Of a stretch of DNA of 64,000 nucleotides, positions 48,872 to 57,266 are shown piece by piece. This stretch comes from JADZFO01 sp964512635 (GTDB lineage: Bacteria; 4484-113; JAFGCY01). A program made the translations under genes and the position numbers. Location: positions 55,777-119,776 of the forward strand of contig CAZEJB010000008.1 in the NCBI GenBank assembly GCA_964512635.1. The letters are read 5' to 3'. Below the pieces are notes generated by a model, which was given only the letters and a program-made list of their open reading frames with translations, searched no databases and was not told where the DNA came from. Numbering within the stretch: position 1 is the stretch's first letter; every line of letters starts with the position of its first letter.

Positions 48872-48877
48872 TAAAAT
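48872..48877 (+). promoter_or_regulatory. -10 box (TAAAAT), leaderless spacing
   Basis: Six bases before the GTG at 48884. Confidence 0.5.
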
Positions 48878-48883
48878 CACGCC

Positions 48884-50149
48884 GTGACTGACAGCGCCCC
48901 CGAACCTCATTACACCACGCCGCCCTTTTCGCTGCGTGCACATGACATGCCGCGCTCGGCGATCCGCCGGATCTTTGAGAACGCACGGCGGCTGCAGGAG
49001 AGCGGCGCGGATGTAGTACGCCTGGACATCGGGGACCCGGACTTCGACACGCCCCAGCGTGTACGCGACGGCATCACCGCCGCCCTGTCCGCCGGCAAGA
49101 CGCATTACTCGCCGATGGCTGGCATCCCCGAACTGCGCAGCGCCATCGCGGGCTATATGGCACGGCGCTGGGGCGTCGACTGCGGCCCACAGCGCATCAC
49201 TTGCCACCAGGGGGCCACCCAGTCGCTGAACGCCGTGATCCAGCTCTGCTGCGATATCGGCGCGGGCATCCTGCTGCCAGAGATATACTTCCCGAACTAT
49301 ATCCAGCAGGTAACCCTTGGCGGCCTCAAGGCAAAGTTCTATGAGCTGGACGAGCGCTTCATCCCGCGGCTCAGCGATCTGGAAGCGCTGATCGATCCGA
49401 GCACGAGGGCGATCCTGATCAACACGCCCAGCAATCCGACCGGCGCGCTCTTTCCTGAAGAGACCGTCCGGGCGCTCTATGACTTCGCCGCGCGCCACAA
49501 TCTGTGGATCATTTCCGATGAAGCCTACTGCGAGTTTGTCTTTGAGGGGCGTTATGTCTCCCCGCTGCAGATCGACTGGGAGCAGCCCGAGGCGCAGCGG
49601 CGGGTGATCGCGATCTACTCTTTCTCCAAGGGCTTCGCCTGCACCGGTCTGCGAATGGGCTGGAGCGTCAGTCCCAGCGAGGAGATCGCCAACCAGTTGA
49701 TGGTGATGAACGAGCCCTTCACGGGCAGCCTGACAACCCCGCTGCAGTACGGCCTGGTGCACGCCTTTGATGAGGACGACACGCCTGCGCGCATCGAAGC
49801 TCTGCGGCCCCGCTGGCAGCTCGCCGGTGATGAGCTGAAAGCCGCCGGCCTGCCCTTTGATCCACCCGAGGGCGGCATCTTCTTTTTCGTTGACATCTCC
49901 AGCCTGCGCAGCAGTGACGGGGCCCCAATGAGCAGTCTGGAATTCTGCGACCGTGCACTGAATGAGGCCCATGTGGCGATCGTGCCGGGAGCCGGTTTTG
50001 GACTGCAGCCAAGCTATGACGCCAGCGGCCGGCCGAGCTTTGCTCCCGGTGCTCATGCGGCCAGCGGTTTCCGGCTGTGCTTTGCGGTACCGGAGCAGCG
50101 CCTGCGCCTTGGTGTTGAGCGGCTGAGGGCCTTCATCGCCAGTCTGTAG
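48884..50149 (+). CDS. Class I/II PLP-dependent aminotransferase
   Basis: 421 residues, fold type I. Blocks: VVRLDIGDPDFDTPQRVRDG, NTPSNPTGALFPEE (NPTG), IISDEAYCEFVFEG (Asp that contacts PLP N1) and AIYSFSKGFACTGLRMGW (Schiff-base Lys). It matches the aspartate/aromatic/DapL-like group but the substrate is not clear. GTG start is fixed by TAAAAT six bases upstream. The next gene is a paralogue 70 bases downstream. Confidence 0.9.
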   Translation: MTDSAPEPHYTTPPFSLRAHDMPRSAIRRIFENARRLQESGADVVRLDIGDPDFDTPQRVRDGITAALSAGKTHYSPMAGIPELRSAIAGYMARRWGVDCGPQRITCHQGATQSLNAVIQLCCDIGAGILLPEIYFPNYIQQVTLGGLKAKFYELDERFIPRLSDLEALIDPSTRAILINTPSNPTGALFPEETVRALYDFAARHNLWIISDEAYCEFVFEGRYVSPLQIDWEQPEAQRRVIAIYSFSKGFACTGLRMGWSVSPSEEIANQLMVMNEPFTGSLTTPLQYGLVHAFDEDDTPARIEALRPRWQLAGDELKAAGLPFDPPEGGIFFFVDISSLRSSDGAPMSSLEFCDRALNEAHVAIVPGAGFGLQPSYDASGRPSFAPGAHAASGFRLCFAVPEQRLRLGVERLRAFIASL

Positions 50150-50219
50150 CAAGTCGCTGGGATTTTGAGAACAGTTCTAAACGACAAAGGCGACTTCTGC
50201 GGTATGATTTATTATCTCG

Positions 50220-51500
50220 ATGCAAGAACTAGTCGCCCCGGGACGTCCCCGCTGCTCGCAGCGTCTGACCAGTATGCCGATAAGCCCGATCTGGGAGATT
50301 GTTCGACTCGCCGGACAGTTGAAACAAGACGGGGAGGATGTACTGCGTCTCGACATTGGTGCTCCGCCTTTTCGTCTTCCCGGAATCATCTCGGCCAGCC
50401 TTGAAGACGCCTTGCGCAGCGGAGCCACCGGCTACAGCGCACCTGGCGGCATCAGCGAATATCTCCACGCCGCTGCTGTGCGCACACTTCAACGCTTCAA
50501 GGGCAGCGCTGAGCGCTGCGGCCTGGATGCCAGGACACTCCAGCCCCGCATCGTCGGCGCCCAGGGTGGCACCCAGGCGCTGATGGCGGCGGTCTGCGCC
50601 GTCTGCAACCCCGGCGACAACATAGTGCTGCCTGAGGTGGCCTGGACTAACTATGTTGAACAGGCCCTGCTGGCCGGCGTGGAATCACGTTTCTACCAGC
50701 TTGACCAGCACATGCTCCCGATTCCATCCAGCCTCGAAGAGCAACTGGATGAGCGCAGCCGCGCCTTTGTGATCAACTCGCCTGGCAACCCCTCCGGCGC
50801 AGTCATCCCGCCGACGCTTGTGCGCGAGCTGCACCAACTGGCCGTCCGCCGCGGGCTGTGGCTCATCGACGATCTGGCCTACTGCGACCTCGTCTACGAG
50901 GGCGATTACCTGACAGCTCTGGAGGTTGACTGGGCCAGTCCGGAAACTCAGCGCTGCGTGCTTGGCATCTTCTCCTGCTCGAAAAGCTACAGTGCCCCGG
51001 GACTGCGCCTCGGCTACACCGTTTGTCCTGACCCTCAGCTGGCCTGCGACCTCGCCGGGCTCAACGACCCGCTGATGGGCTGCCTCACCACGCCGCTGCA
51101 ACTGGCGATGGCCCAGGGTCTGCTCTACGACGACCCGGCGACGCGGGCCGAAGTAATGCAGCAGCGCTGGCAGGAGGCGCTTGATCTTGCTGGCAGCCTC
51201 GGCCTGCAAGGGCCACGGCCCGGCGGCGGGATGTTCAAGCTGATCGATATCAGCGCCTCGGGCCTGCGTTCGGTGCAGTTCGCTGTCCGCCTGCTCAAGG
51301 AGCAGCAGGTCGCCGTGGTGCCCGGTGCGGCCTTCGGCCTGCATCCTGCCGGCATGGGACCGCGCGGCCTGCGCTTTGAGGTCGGCAGCGAGGCCGACAA
51401 GTACGTGCGGGTCTGCTTCGCGGTGGAGCCCGAGGTATTGCGTATCGGCCTTCAGCGTCTGGCCGCCTTCCTGGAGCAATTGAGAGCGGACCGCGGCTGA
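50220..51500 (+). CDS. Class I/II PLP-dependent aminotransferase (paralogue)
   Basis: 426 residues, a divergent tandem copy of the preceding gene: VLRLDIGAPPFRLPG, SPGNPSGAVIPP, LIDDLAYCDLVYEGDY and GIFSCSKSYSAPGLRLGY (Lys). The catalytic lysine and Asp are kept, but the second partner's loops differ, which suggests a different substrate. TATTAT or TATGAT lie 4 to 11 bases before the ATG. Substrate unknown; it may be for amino-acid or sugar amine metabolism. Confidence 0.88.
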   Translation: MQELVAPGRPRCSQRLTSMPISPIWEIVRLAGQLKQDGEDVLRLDIGAPPFRLPGIISASLEDALRSGATGYSAPGGISEYLHAAAVRTLQRFKGSAERCGLDARTLQPRIVGAQGGTQALMAAVCAVCNPGDNIVLPEVAWTNYVEQALLAGVESRFYQLDQHMLPIPSSLEEQLDERSRAFVINSPGNPSGAVIPPTLVRELHQLAVRRGLWLIDDLAYCDLVYEGDYLTALEVDWASPETQRCVLGIFSCSKSYSAPGLRLGYTVCPDPQLACDLAGLNDPLMGCLTTPLQLAMAQGLLYDDPATRAEVMQQRWQEALDLAGSLGLQGPRPGGGMFKLIDISASGLRSVQFAVRLLKEQQVAVVPGAAFGLHPAGMGPRGLRFEVGSEADKYVRVCFAVEPEVLRIGLQRLAAFLEQLRADRG

Positions 51501-51540
51501 GTTATACTCTGCCCAGCACTGATGGTGGGGGTATCCGGCT

Positions 51541-52908
51541 ATGTCGCGGCACTGCATCAAACTGGCACTGACTGCTGTTCTGCTTGCATCGGCTGTGTCC
51601 TGCGGAGGGCATCGCGGCGGCGGCGGAACCACGCCGCCGGTTGATAACCACCCCGGCAACCACAGCGGCGGCTATAACGCCGGTTACCAGGACGGCTATC
51701 AGGACGGCGTGTCCGATCGCTTCCACAACAACCCCTACTATTAAGACCCCTTTTACAACAACGGCTATTACGACCCCTTCTATGGCAGCGAAACCTACAG
51801 CGGCGGCTACTACTCTTCGTCAAGCTCGGACCACCGCGGCAACGGCAGCGTCTACTACGGCAGCGCCTACGATCCGCAGACCAGCTACGAAGTGGCGCCA
51901 AGCGGGGGCGGCGTCGCCAGCCCCGCCCTGTCCCCGGGCTATGGCAACCTGCCGTCCAGCGGGGCGGGCAGCGACGGCGTGCTGGACAGCCTGGAGCTTG
52001 AGCTGCTGCAGATGCAGCGGCCGGTTGGCGTCAACGAGCTGATCTGGGCCGACCTGAAGCAGGCGGCCAAGGAAGCCGCGCGCAGCGTTTCGCTCAGCGG
52101 CACCGGCGCGCGCGACCCCGGCGAAGGCGGCCGGGTGACGGACTTCACAGTGCAGCCCGGCAGTGAGCCTTATCTGATCCGCTTCAGCTGGACCTACCGC
52201 AACGACGGCGACTACGACCTTGATGGCCGCGTTCGCGCGGCGGACATGGCCCTGGTCGGTATCTGGTATGGACGCACTGACAGCGACCCCGACTGGCAGC
52301 GCGCCAAGGTCGCCGATGGCAATGGCGACGGTCGTATCAGCATCGCCGACGCCAGCGTGATCGGCATTAACTACGGCAGCCAGGTGGATGAGTACTTGCT
52401 GTGCACCGAATACCGCGACTGGAATGGTGATGGAGTTGCGCAGCAAGCCGACATGGCTGCAATCGGTATTGGCCTGGGCGATGGTACGCTCCAGACTTTC
52501 CACGTAGCCCTACGTCAGTCCGAGGCAAGCAGTGCTTTCCTCGATGCCGAGGCCTTTACGCAGGCCCAGGACTTCAATCAGCTCGGTCCGTTGGTAGTTA
52601 CTCACCGGGTCAATTTTTCCGAGGGCGCGATCACAGCTCCTGGTCAGGCGCCAAGCTTCACCCTGGTCGTAGATGAGCTTGGCGTGACGGGTCGAAAGGC
52701 ATTCAACGAGGGCAGCTTAACGCTGCAGGATCTTGATCTCTTTGGCCCCGTGCCGACACTTGATCAGCGCACTTTTTCCGTAGCCCCGAACCTCAGCGGC
52801 AACGACCAGCAGCTGCCGCCTAGCACCACTCTGCCCGATGGGCGAGTATCATGGCCTAGTGGCCCCGGGGGTAACCTCGTGCTGTTCACTGAGCCTAACT
52901 GGTTCTGA
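51541..52908 (+). pseudogene. Dockerin-type lipoprotein interrupted by in-frame TAA
   Basis: From ATG 51541 the frame reads a lipoprotein signal (ALTAVLLASAVSC), a Gly/His/Asn/Tyr-rich linker ending NNPYY, then TAA at 51742-51744, and continues in the same frame (DPFYNNGYYDPFYGSETY...) to 52908. The second part has type I dockerin-like calcium loops: DYDLDGRVRAADMALVGIWY, DGNGDGRISIADASVIGINY and DWNGDGVAQQADMAAIG, followed by a beta domain with GNLVLFTEP at the end. A single stop suggests a recent nonsense change or an error; ATG 51892 could still start a signal-less form. Confidence 0.75.
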
Positions 52909-52974
52909 TTACCAGCCCACGTCGGCGTGGGCGGCGACTAGGCTGTTGAAGGCGCTTGCCATATTGCCGAGCAG

Positions 52975-53364
52975 CTACCAGATGGTCTTGACCAGTCCAG
53001 AGGCGACAATCTGGCGGTCCTTGGTGGCCAGCAGGGTTTCCTCTCCGCTGAGTTGCTCCAGTCGCAGGGTCGCGGCCACGATCATTCCGTCATGCATTTC
53101 GAGTCCGTCGGGCAACGACAAGAGTGTCTCAATTGTCACAGGCAGGATTTCGGCATTTAGTTTCTTTTCGATCTGCCCAATCAAGTTCAATGGAGCAGGA
53201 GAGCCTGGAATCCGCCTGAACAGATAGATCAACTCGGCGATAGAGATCAACGGTATGAAGAAGGTGTTTGCTGGTGAGTTAAACTCTGTCCGCAGTTGTT
53301 TGCTCAATCGTGGGTCATCTTGCAGGTGCCAAAGCAAGGTATGCGTATCCAGCACCAGCTGCAT
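52975..53364 (-). CDS. PIN-domain RNase, VapC-like toxin
   Basis: 129 residues. Acidic residues of the PIN site are visible: LDTHTLLWHL (Asp 6), ISIAELIYLF (Glu), EMHDGMIVAATL (Asp) and LLATKDRQI (Asp). The typical T-H-T-L-L-W N-terminus fits VapC toxins that cleave RNA, often initiator tRNA or rRNA. It follows a small acidic gene by two bases, forming a TA module. The 3' end is close to the broken dockerin gene, convergent. Confidence 0.88.
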   Translation of the reverse strand: MQLVLDTHTLLWHLQDDPRLSKQLRTEFNSPANTFFIPLISIAELIYLFRRIPGSPAPLNLIGQIEKKLNAEILPVTIETLLSLPDGLEMHDGMIVAATLRLEQLSGEETLLATKDRQIVASGLVKTIW

Positions 53365-53366
53365 GT

Positions 53367-53636
53367 CTATTCGTTTTCCTTCACGGGCTCGTCGTCTTCA
53401 AGGCCATCCATAAGTCGCAAAAGCTTGTCAGGGACTCGGATCTTCACAGCTTCGATTTCCTCTTCAGTACAAGATGGCAGGTGCTTTAGCCAGCCCTGTA
53501 GGTCGGCAAATGTCCCGCTCTTCCCCCCCAAGCGGCGGCGCAGTAACTCACGCTCAATCTGATCAAGTATTGTGCGCATTCGTGCCTGCTCGGCCTGCAG
53601 GTCTTCCGTGTTCATCTCTTCAAGCTGAATAGACAT
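53367..53636 (-). CDS. Antitoxin of the PIN-domain pair
   Basis: 89 residues, helical and acidic (EEMNTEDLQAEQARMRTILD, EEEIEAVKIRVPDKLLRLMD, GLEDDEPVKENE). The C-terminus would wrap the toxin. It does not show a clear AbrB or RHH fold. A TATCAT box lies exactly six bases before the ATG. The toxin gene follows after two bases, so coupling is likely. Confidence 0.75.
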   Translation of the reverse strand: MSIQLEEMNTEDLQAEQARMRTILDQIERELLRRRLGGKSGTFADLQGWLKHLPSCTEEEIEAVKIRVPDKLLRLMDGLEDDEPVKENE

Positions 53637-53642
53637 CGCTAA

Positions 53643-53648
53643 ATGATA
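53643..53648 (-). promoter_or_regulatory. -10 box (TATCAT), leaderless spacing
   Basis: Six bases before ATG 53636 of the antitoxin gene. Confidence 0.45.
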
Positions 53649-53687
53649 CCCGCGTACTCGACAGGAGTGCCAATTCGCATTTACAAA

Positions 53688-54389
53688 TTACCAGCCCACG
53701 TCGGCATACGCCGCAGCGAGGCTGTCGAAGATCTTCTTGCCGTCGGCGCTGCCAAGCAGCGTCTCCACTGCGTTCTCCGGGTGCGGCATCAGGCCCAGCA
53801 CGTTGCGGCCCTCGCTGAGGATGCCGGCGATGTTCTCGATGCTGCCGTTGGGGTTGGCCGCCGGGGTCACCTTGCCCTGCGCGTCGCAGTAGCGGAAGGC
53901 CACCCGCCGCTCGTCGTTGAGCGTCTTCAACAGCTCCGGGGGCGCGAAGTAGTTGCCATCGCCATGCGCCAGCGGCACGCGCAGCACATCGCCGATCTGC
54001 ATCTCGCGGGTAAAGGGGCTGTTTTCGGTCTGGCACTTCAGGTGCACCCAGTCGCAGCGGAACTGCAGGCTGGCGTTGCGCAGCAGTGCCCCCGGCAGTA
54101 TCCCGGCTTCGACCAGAATCTGGAAGCCGTTGCAGATGCCGATGGTCAGCCCGCCGCTTTTGGCATGCTTCGCCACCGCCTCCATCGCCGGTGCAAAGCG
54201 CGCCACGGCTCCGGTGCGCAGGTAGTCGCCGTAGGCAAAGCCGCCCGGCAGAATCACGAGATCCGCGCCGCCAAGAGTGCTGCTCTCATGCCAGACCGGC
54301 ACGGCCTCCCAGCCCATCACGTTCTGCGCCATGTACAGCGCGTCGTGATCCCTGTTGGTACCCGGAAAAATGATGACGGCGACTTTCAT
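53688..54389 (-). CDS. purQ: Phosphoribosylformylglycinamidine synthase subunit PurQ
   Basis: 233 residues, the glutamine amidotransferase subunit of FGAM synthase in purine synthesis. MKVAVIIFPGTNRDHDALYM start, GGFAYGDYLRTGAVARFAP, nucleophile Cys in IGICNGFQILVEAGILPGAL and terminal LMPHPENAVE His. ATG 54389 has GAAGGA upstream; the frame from 54437 is longer but unsupported. It lies 67 bases after purS; purL is not in the window. Confidence 0.95.
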   Translation of the reverse strand: MKVAVIIFPGTNRDHDALYMAQNVMGWEAVPVWHESSTLGGADLVILPGGFAYGDYLRTGAVARFAPAMEAVAKHAKSGGLTIGICNGFQILVEAGILPGALLRNASLQFRCDWVHLKCQTENSPFTREMQIGDVLRVPLAHGDGNYFAPPELLKTLNDERRVAFRYCDAQGKVTPAANPNGSIENIAGILSEGRNVLGLMPHPENAVETLLGSADGKKIFDSLAAAYADVGW

Positions 54390-54426
54390 TCCTTCACTTC
54401 TCCCACGGCCAGGGTCGGAGGTTTCA

Positions 54427-54454
54427 GCACTGAGCACTGAGCACTCAGCACTTC
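54427..54454. repeat. Heptamer tandem repeat (GCACTGA)
   Basis: Four units GCACTGA/GCACTCA/GCACTTC between purS and purQ. Confidence 0.6.
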
Positions 54455-54456
54455 CC

Positions 54457-54711
54457 CTAAGCCTCCGCAGACAGCTTCAACGTATAGTCTTCGGTGATCG
54501 GGTTGGCCAGCAGCTTGTCGCACATCGCCCGGGCCTTCTCGCTGGCCGCGGCTTCATTCTCAGCGCTGAGCTTCAGGATCAGGTACTTGCCGACCTTCAC
54601 GTCGTTGACGCCCTCAAAGCCGAGGTGGCCCAGCGCGTTCTGCACGGCGTCGCCCTGGGGGTCAAGGATGTCGGCGCGCGGCCGGATATAGACTTCACAA
54701 ACAAAGTTCAT
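54457..54711 (-). CDS. purS: FGAM synthase subunit PurS
   Basis: 84 residues, the usual size. MNFVCEVYIRPRADILDPQG, DAVQNALGHLGFEGVNDVKV and GKYLILKLSAENEAA fit the PurS fold, which bridges PurQ and PurL. ATG 54711 is preferred; TAAAAT lies eight bases upstream and the longer frame to 54750 enters the palindromic repeat. Confidence 0.93.
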   Translation of the reverse strand: MNFVCEVYIRPRADILDPQGDAVQNALGHLGFEGVNDVKVGKYLILKLSAENEAAASEKARAMCDKLLANPITEDYTLKLSAEA

Positions 54712-54719
54712 GGCGGGGT

Positions 54720-54725
54720 ATTTTA
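54720..54725 (-). promoter_or_regulatory. -10 box (TAAAAT) for purS
   Basis: Eight bases before ATG 54711. Confidence 0.4.
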
Positions 54726-54738
54726 GCGTGGAATCCCG

Positions 54739-54833
54739 GTAGGGGCGCACAGAGTGCTCCCGGCCCCGGGCGATTCGTTGCTCAAGTACTCAAGCTGTCC
54801 GGCAAATGCCGGGCGCACTCTGTGCGCCCCTGC
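54739..54833. repeat. GTAGGGGCGCACAGAG inverted repeat, second copy
   Basis: Arms 54739-54763 and 54809-54833 (GTAGGGGCGCACAGAGTG... and its complement, with two or three changes). Same element as 15622-15690. Confidence 0.85.
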
Positions 54834-54838
54834 CATGC

Positions 54839-55372
54839 CTAGCCCGGCGCCTCGATCTCGAACAACACATCCCCCGCCTGCACGCTGTCGCCAACCTTGA
54901 CGTTGATCGCGCGCACGGTGCCCTCGATCTTGCTGTCCAGCTCGTTCTCCATCTTCATCGCTTCCAGCACCATGACGATCTGGCCGATCTCGATCTTGTC
55001 GCCTTCCTTGATGCTGACGCCCAGGATCTTGCCCGGCATCGGGCTTTGCATCTTGGTTTCAACAGAGCCGCCGCCGCCGTGGCCGAACTCCTCCAGCAGG
55101 CGCTCAAGCTGCTCCTGCTGCGGGTTCTTCAGATCGCTGCGGAAGGTGCGGTTGTCGTGCACCACTTCGACGATGCGGCCCTTCTCCTGGTGGAACTCGT
55201 AAAAGCCCACCTGGTCGTTGATCGCCAGGGTCATGCTGCCGGGCTTGCGCTCAATCAGCTCAAGGCGCACCTCGCGGCCCCCAAGCTCCGCGATGAACCA
55301 GCCCTCGCGCTCGGGATGAACCCTGAGCTCCAGCTCCAGGCACTCGTCGTTTATGCAGGCGAAGATTTTCAT
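54839..55372 (-). CDS. accB: Biotin carboxyl carrier protein of a biotin-dependent carboxylase
   Basis: 177 residues. The biotinyl domain is complete: MQSPMPGKILGVSIKEGDKI, VLEAMKMENEL (biotinylated Lys), AINVKVGDSVQAGDVLFEIE. The N-terminal half is a beta region of unknown fold (LELELRVHPEREGWFIAEL). ATG 55372 fits the family start and has GAAGAG upstream. With accC (next gene) it forms the carboxylase pair for acetyl- or acyl-CoA; the carboxyltransferase is elsewhere. A 25-bp inverted repeat separates the two. Confidence 0.9.
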   Translation of the reverse strand: MKIFACINDECLELELRVHPEREGWFIAELGGREVRLELIERKPGSMTLAINDQVGFYEFHQEKGRIVEVVHDNRTFRSDLKNPQQEQLERLLEEFGHGGGGSVETKMQSPMPGKILGVSIKEGDKIEIGQIVMVLEAMKMENELDSKIEGTVRAINVKVGDSVQAGDVLFEIEAPG

Positions 55373-55382
55373 TTCTTCTCTT

Positions 55383-55516
55383 CGGAGCGCCGGTCGACAG
55401 ACCGGCATCCCATTCTTCTCTTGTATTGGCAGGGCTTGTCCCGTTCCTGCCTAAATTGGTGCGGCCGTTCCAGCCCCCACCGGTTTTCAATTGCCGGTCT
55501 GTCGACCGGCGCTCCG
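55383..55516. repeat. 25-bp inverted repeat (CGGAGCGCCGGTCGACAGACC)
   Basis: Arms 55383-55407 and 55492-55516 are perfect complements. The right arm abuts the accC stop. A different palindromic family from the GTAGGGGCG elements. Confidence 0.85.
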
Positions 55517-57046
55517 TTACCGCGGCAGGTAACTCGTCGCCCCGAGGCGGCCGACGATGCTCCAGCGCCGGCCGGCCTCGCGGTCGGCGGCCTGGTTGCT
55601 CTGGATCACGGCCGTGCGCTCAAGGTAGTACTCCAGCGCGGCGGCCAGGGCGATGTGCTCAACGTTCGTCTGCTCACCGGGGCTGCGGACCATCTTCGCC
55701 ACCGCCTCGTCCGAGAAATGCTCCTCGATAAAGCCGGTGTGGAAGTCGCCGCTGGTGAAGACCGGGTGCTCAAAGACATAGCGGTGGAAGGGGATCGTCG
55801 TCCGCACGCCGGTAATGATGTACTCGCTCAGCGCCCGTCGCATCTTGGCCATCGCGTCGGCGCGGTCGGAGCCATAGCAGATCAGCTTGGCCACCATGCT
55901 GTCGTACTGGCTCGGGATGGTGAAGCCCTCATAGGCGCAGCTGTCCAGGCGCACGCCGCCGCCCGCCGGCGGGATATAGCGGTTGATCCGGCCCAGCGCG
56001 GGCACGAAGCCCTTCAGCGGGTCCTCGGCGTTGATGCGCGCCTCAATGGCCCAGCCGCGCAGCTGCACGTCCTCCTGCTTCACCGACAGCGGCAGCCCCG
56101 CCGCCACCCGGATCTGCTCGCGTACCAGGTCGACAAAGCTGACCAGCTCGGTCACCGGGTGCTCAACCTGCAGGCGCGTGTTCATCTCCATGAAATAGAA
56201 GCGCCCCTGCTTGTCCAGCAGGAACTCCACCGTGCCGGCGTTGTAGTAGTTCGCGGCCTTGGCCAGGCGCACCGCCACATCGCCCATCTCGCGACGCAGC
56301 TCTTCGGTCAGCGCCGGGCTGGGGGCTTCCTCGATCAGCTTCTGGTGGCGGCGCTGGATGCTGCAGTCGCGCTCGCCAAGGTGGATCACGTTGCCGTGCT
56401 TGTCGCCCAGCACCTGGAACTCGATGTGCTTGGGCTGCTCGACATAGCGCTCGATGAAGATGCTGTCGTCGCCGAAGGCGCCGCGCGCCTCGTTCTTGCA
56501 GCTTGTCAGCAGGCGGCCCATGTCTTCCATCTTGCGCACGACGCGCATGCCGCGTCCGCCGCCGCCCGCCGCCGCCTTGAGGATCAGCGGGAAGCCGATC
56601 TCTTTGGCGATCTCCAGCGCCTTGGCCTCGTCCACCGGGCCGTCGGAGCCGGGGATCAGCGGGATATTGGCGCCGCGGGCGATCTCCTTGGCCTTGACCT
56701 TGTTGCCAAGGTCCAGGATCGCCTGGGGACTGGGGCCGATGAAAGTGATCCCATTGGCCGCGCAGGCTTCGGCAAAGGCCGGGTTCTCGGACAGGAAGCC
56801 ATAGCCGGGGTGGACCGCGTCAACCTTGAACTTCTTGCAGATCGAGAGGATCAGCGGGATGTTCAGGTAGGTGTCGGCCGGGCTGGTACCCGGCAGTTCC
56901 TCGGCGAAGTTCGCCAGCACGATGTGCAGGGCGTTGGCATCCGCCTCGCTGTAGATCGCCACGCTCTCGATGCCCATCTCGCGGCAGGTGCGGATGATCC
57001 GCACCGCGATCTCGCCGCGGTTGGCGACCAGGATGCGCTTAAACAT
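55517..57046 (-). CDS. accC: Biotin carboxylase (acetyl/propionyl-CoA carboxylase alpha)
   Basis: 509 residues. ATP-grasp motifs: FKRILVANRGEIAVRIIRTC, DAVHPGYGFLSENPAFAEAC, LILKAAAGGGGRGMRVVRKM, ERYVEQPKHIEFQVLGDKHG, CSIQRRHQKLIEEAPSPAL and FYFMEMNTRLQVEHPVTELV. It carboxylates biotin on AccB using bicarbonate and ATP. Length is slightly above the 450 of AccC because of a C-terminal extension. TACAAT lies about 25 bases before the ATG. The accB gene follows after the 25-bp inverted repeat. Confidence 0.94.
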   Translation of the reverse strand: MFKRILVANRGEIAVRIIRTCREMGIESVAIYSEADANALHIVLANFAEELPGTSPADTYLNIPLILSICKKFKVDAVHPGYGFLSENPAFAEACAANGITFIGPSPQAILDLGNKVKAKEIARGANIPLIPGSDGPVDEAKALEIAKEIGFPLILKAAAGGGGRGMRVVRKMEDMGRLLTSCKNEARGAFGDDSIFIERYVEQPKHIEFQVLGDKHGNVIHLGERDCSIQRRHQKLIEEAPSPALTEELRREMGDVAVRLAKAANYYNAGTVEFLLDKQGRFYFMEMNTRLQVEHPVTELVSFVDLVREQIRVAAGLPLSVKQEDVQLRGWAIEARINAEDPLKGFVPALGRINRYIPPAGGGVRLDSCAYEGFTIPSQYDSMVAKLICYGSDRADAMAKMRRALSEYIITGVRTTIPFHRYVFEHPVFTSGDFHTGFIEEHFSDEAVAKMVRSPGEQTNVEHIALAAALEYYLERTAVIQSNQAADREAGRRWSIVGRLGATSYLPR

Positions 57047-57266
57047 AGGCCAGCCTTAGCATTGGCCTATTGTACCTGTTGGGCCGGTGGCACTGATCCA
57101 GATAGACAGCGGCTTACCGGATCTCGCCTGACCTGAACCCCTTTCACGTTCCACCGAGGGGCCCGTAATGAGAACTCAGAAGAGATCTTGGTAAAACCGT
57201 CCAATGCGCTTGTTTTTTTTTTTGCTATGTTAGGATAACGAATCCTGAACTTTTAAGGAACCTAGC

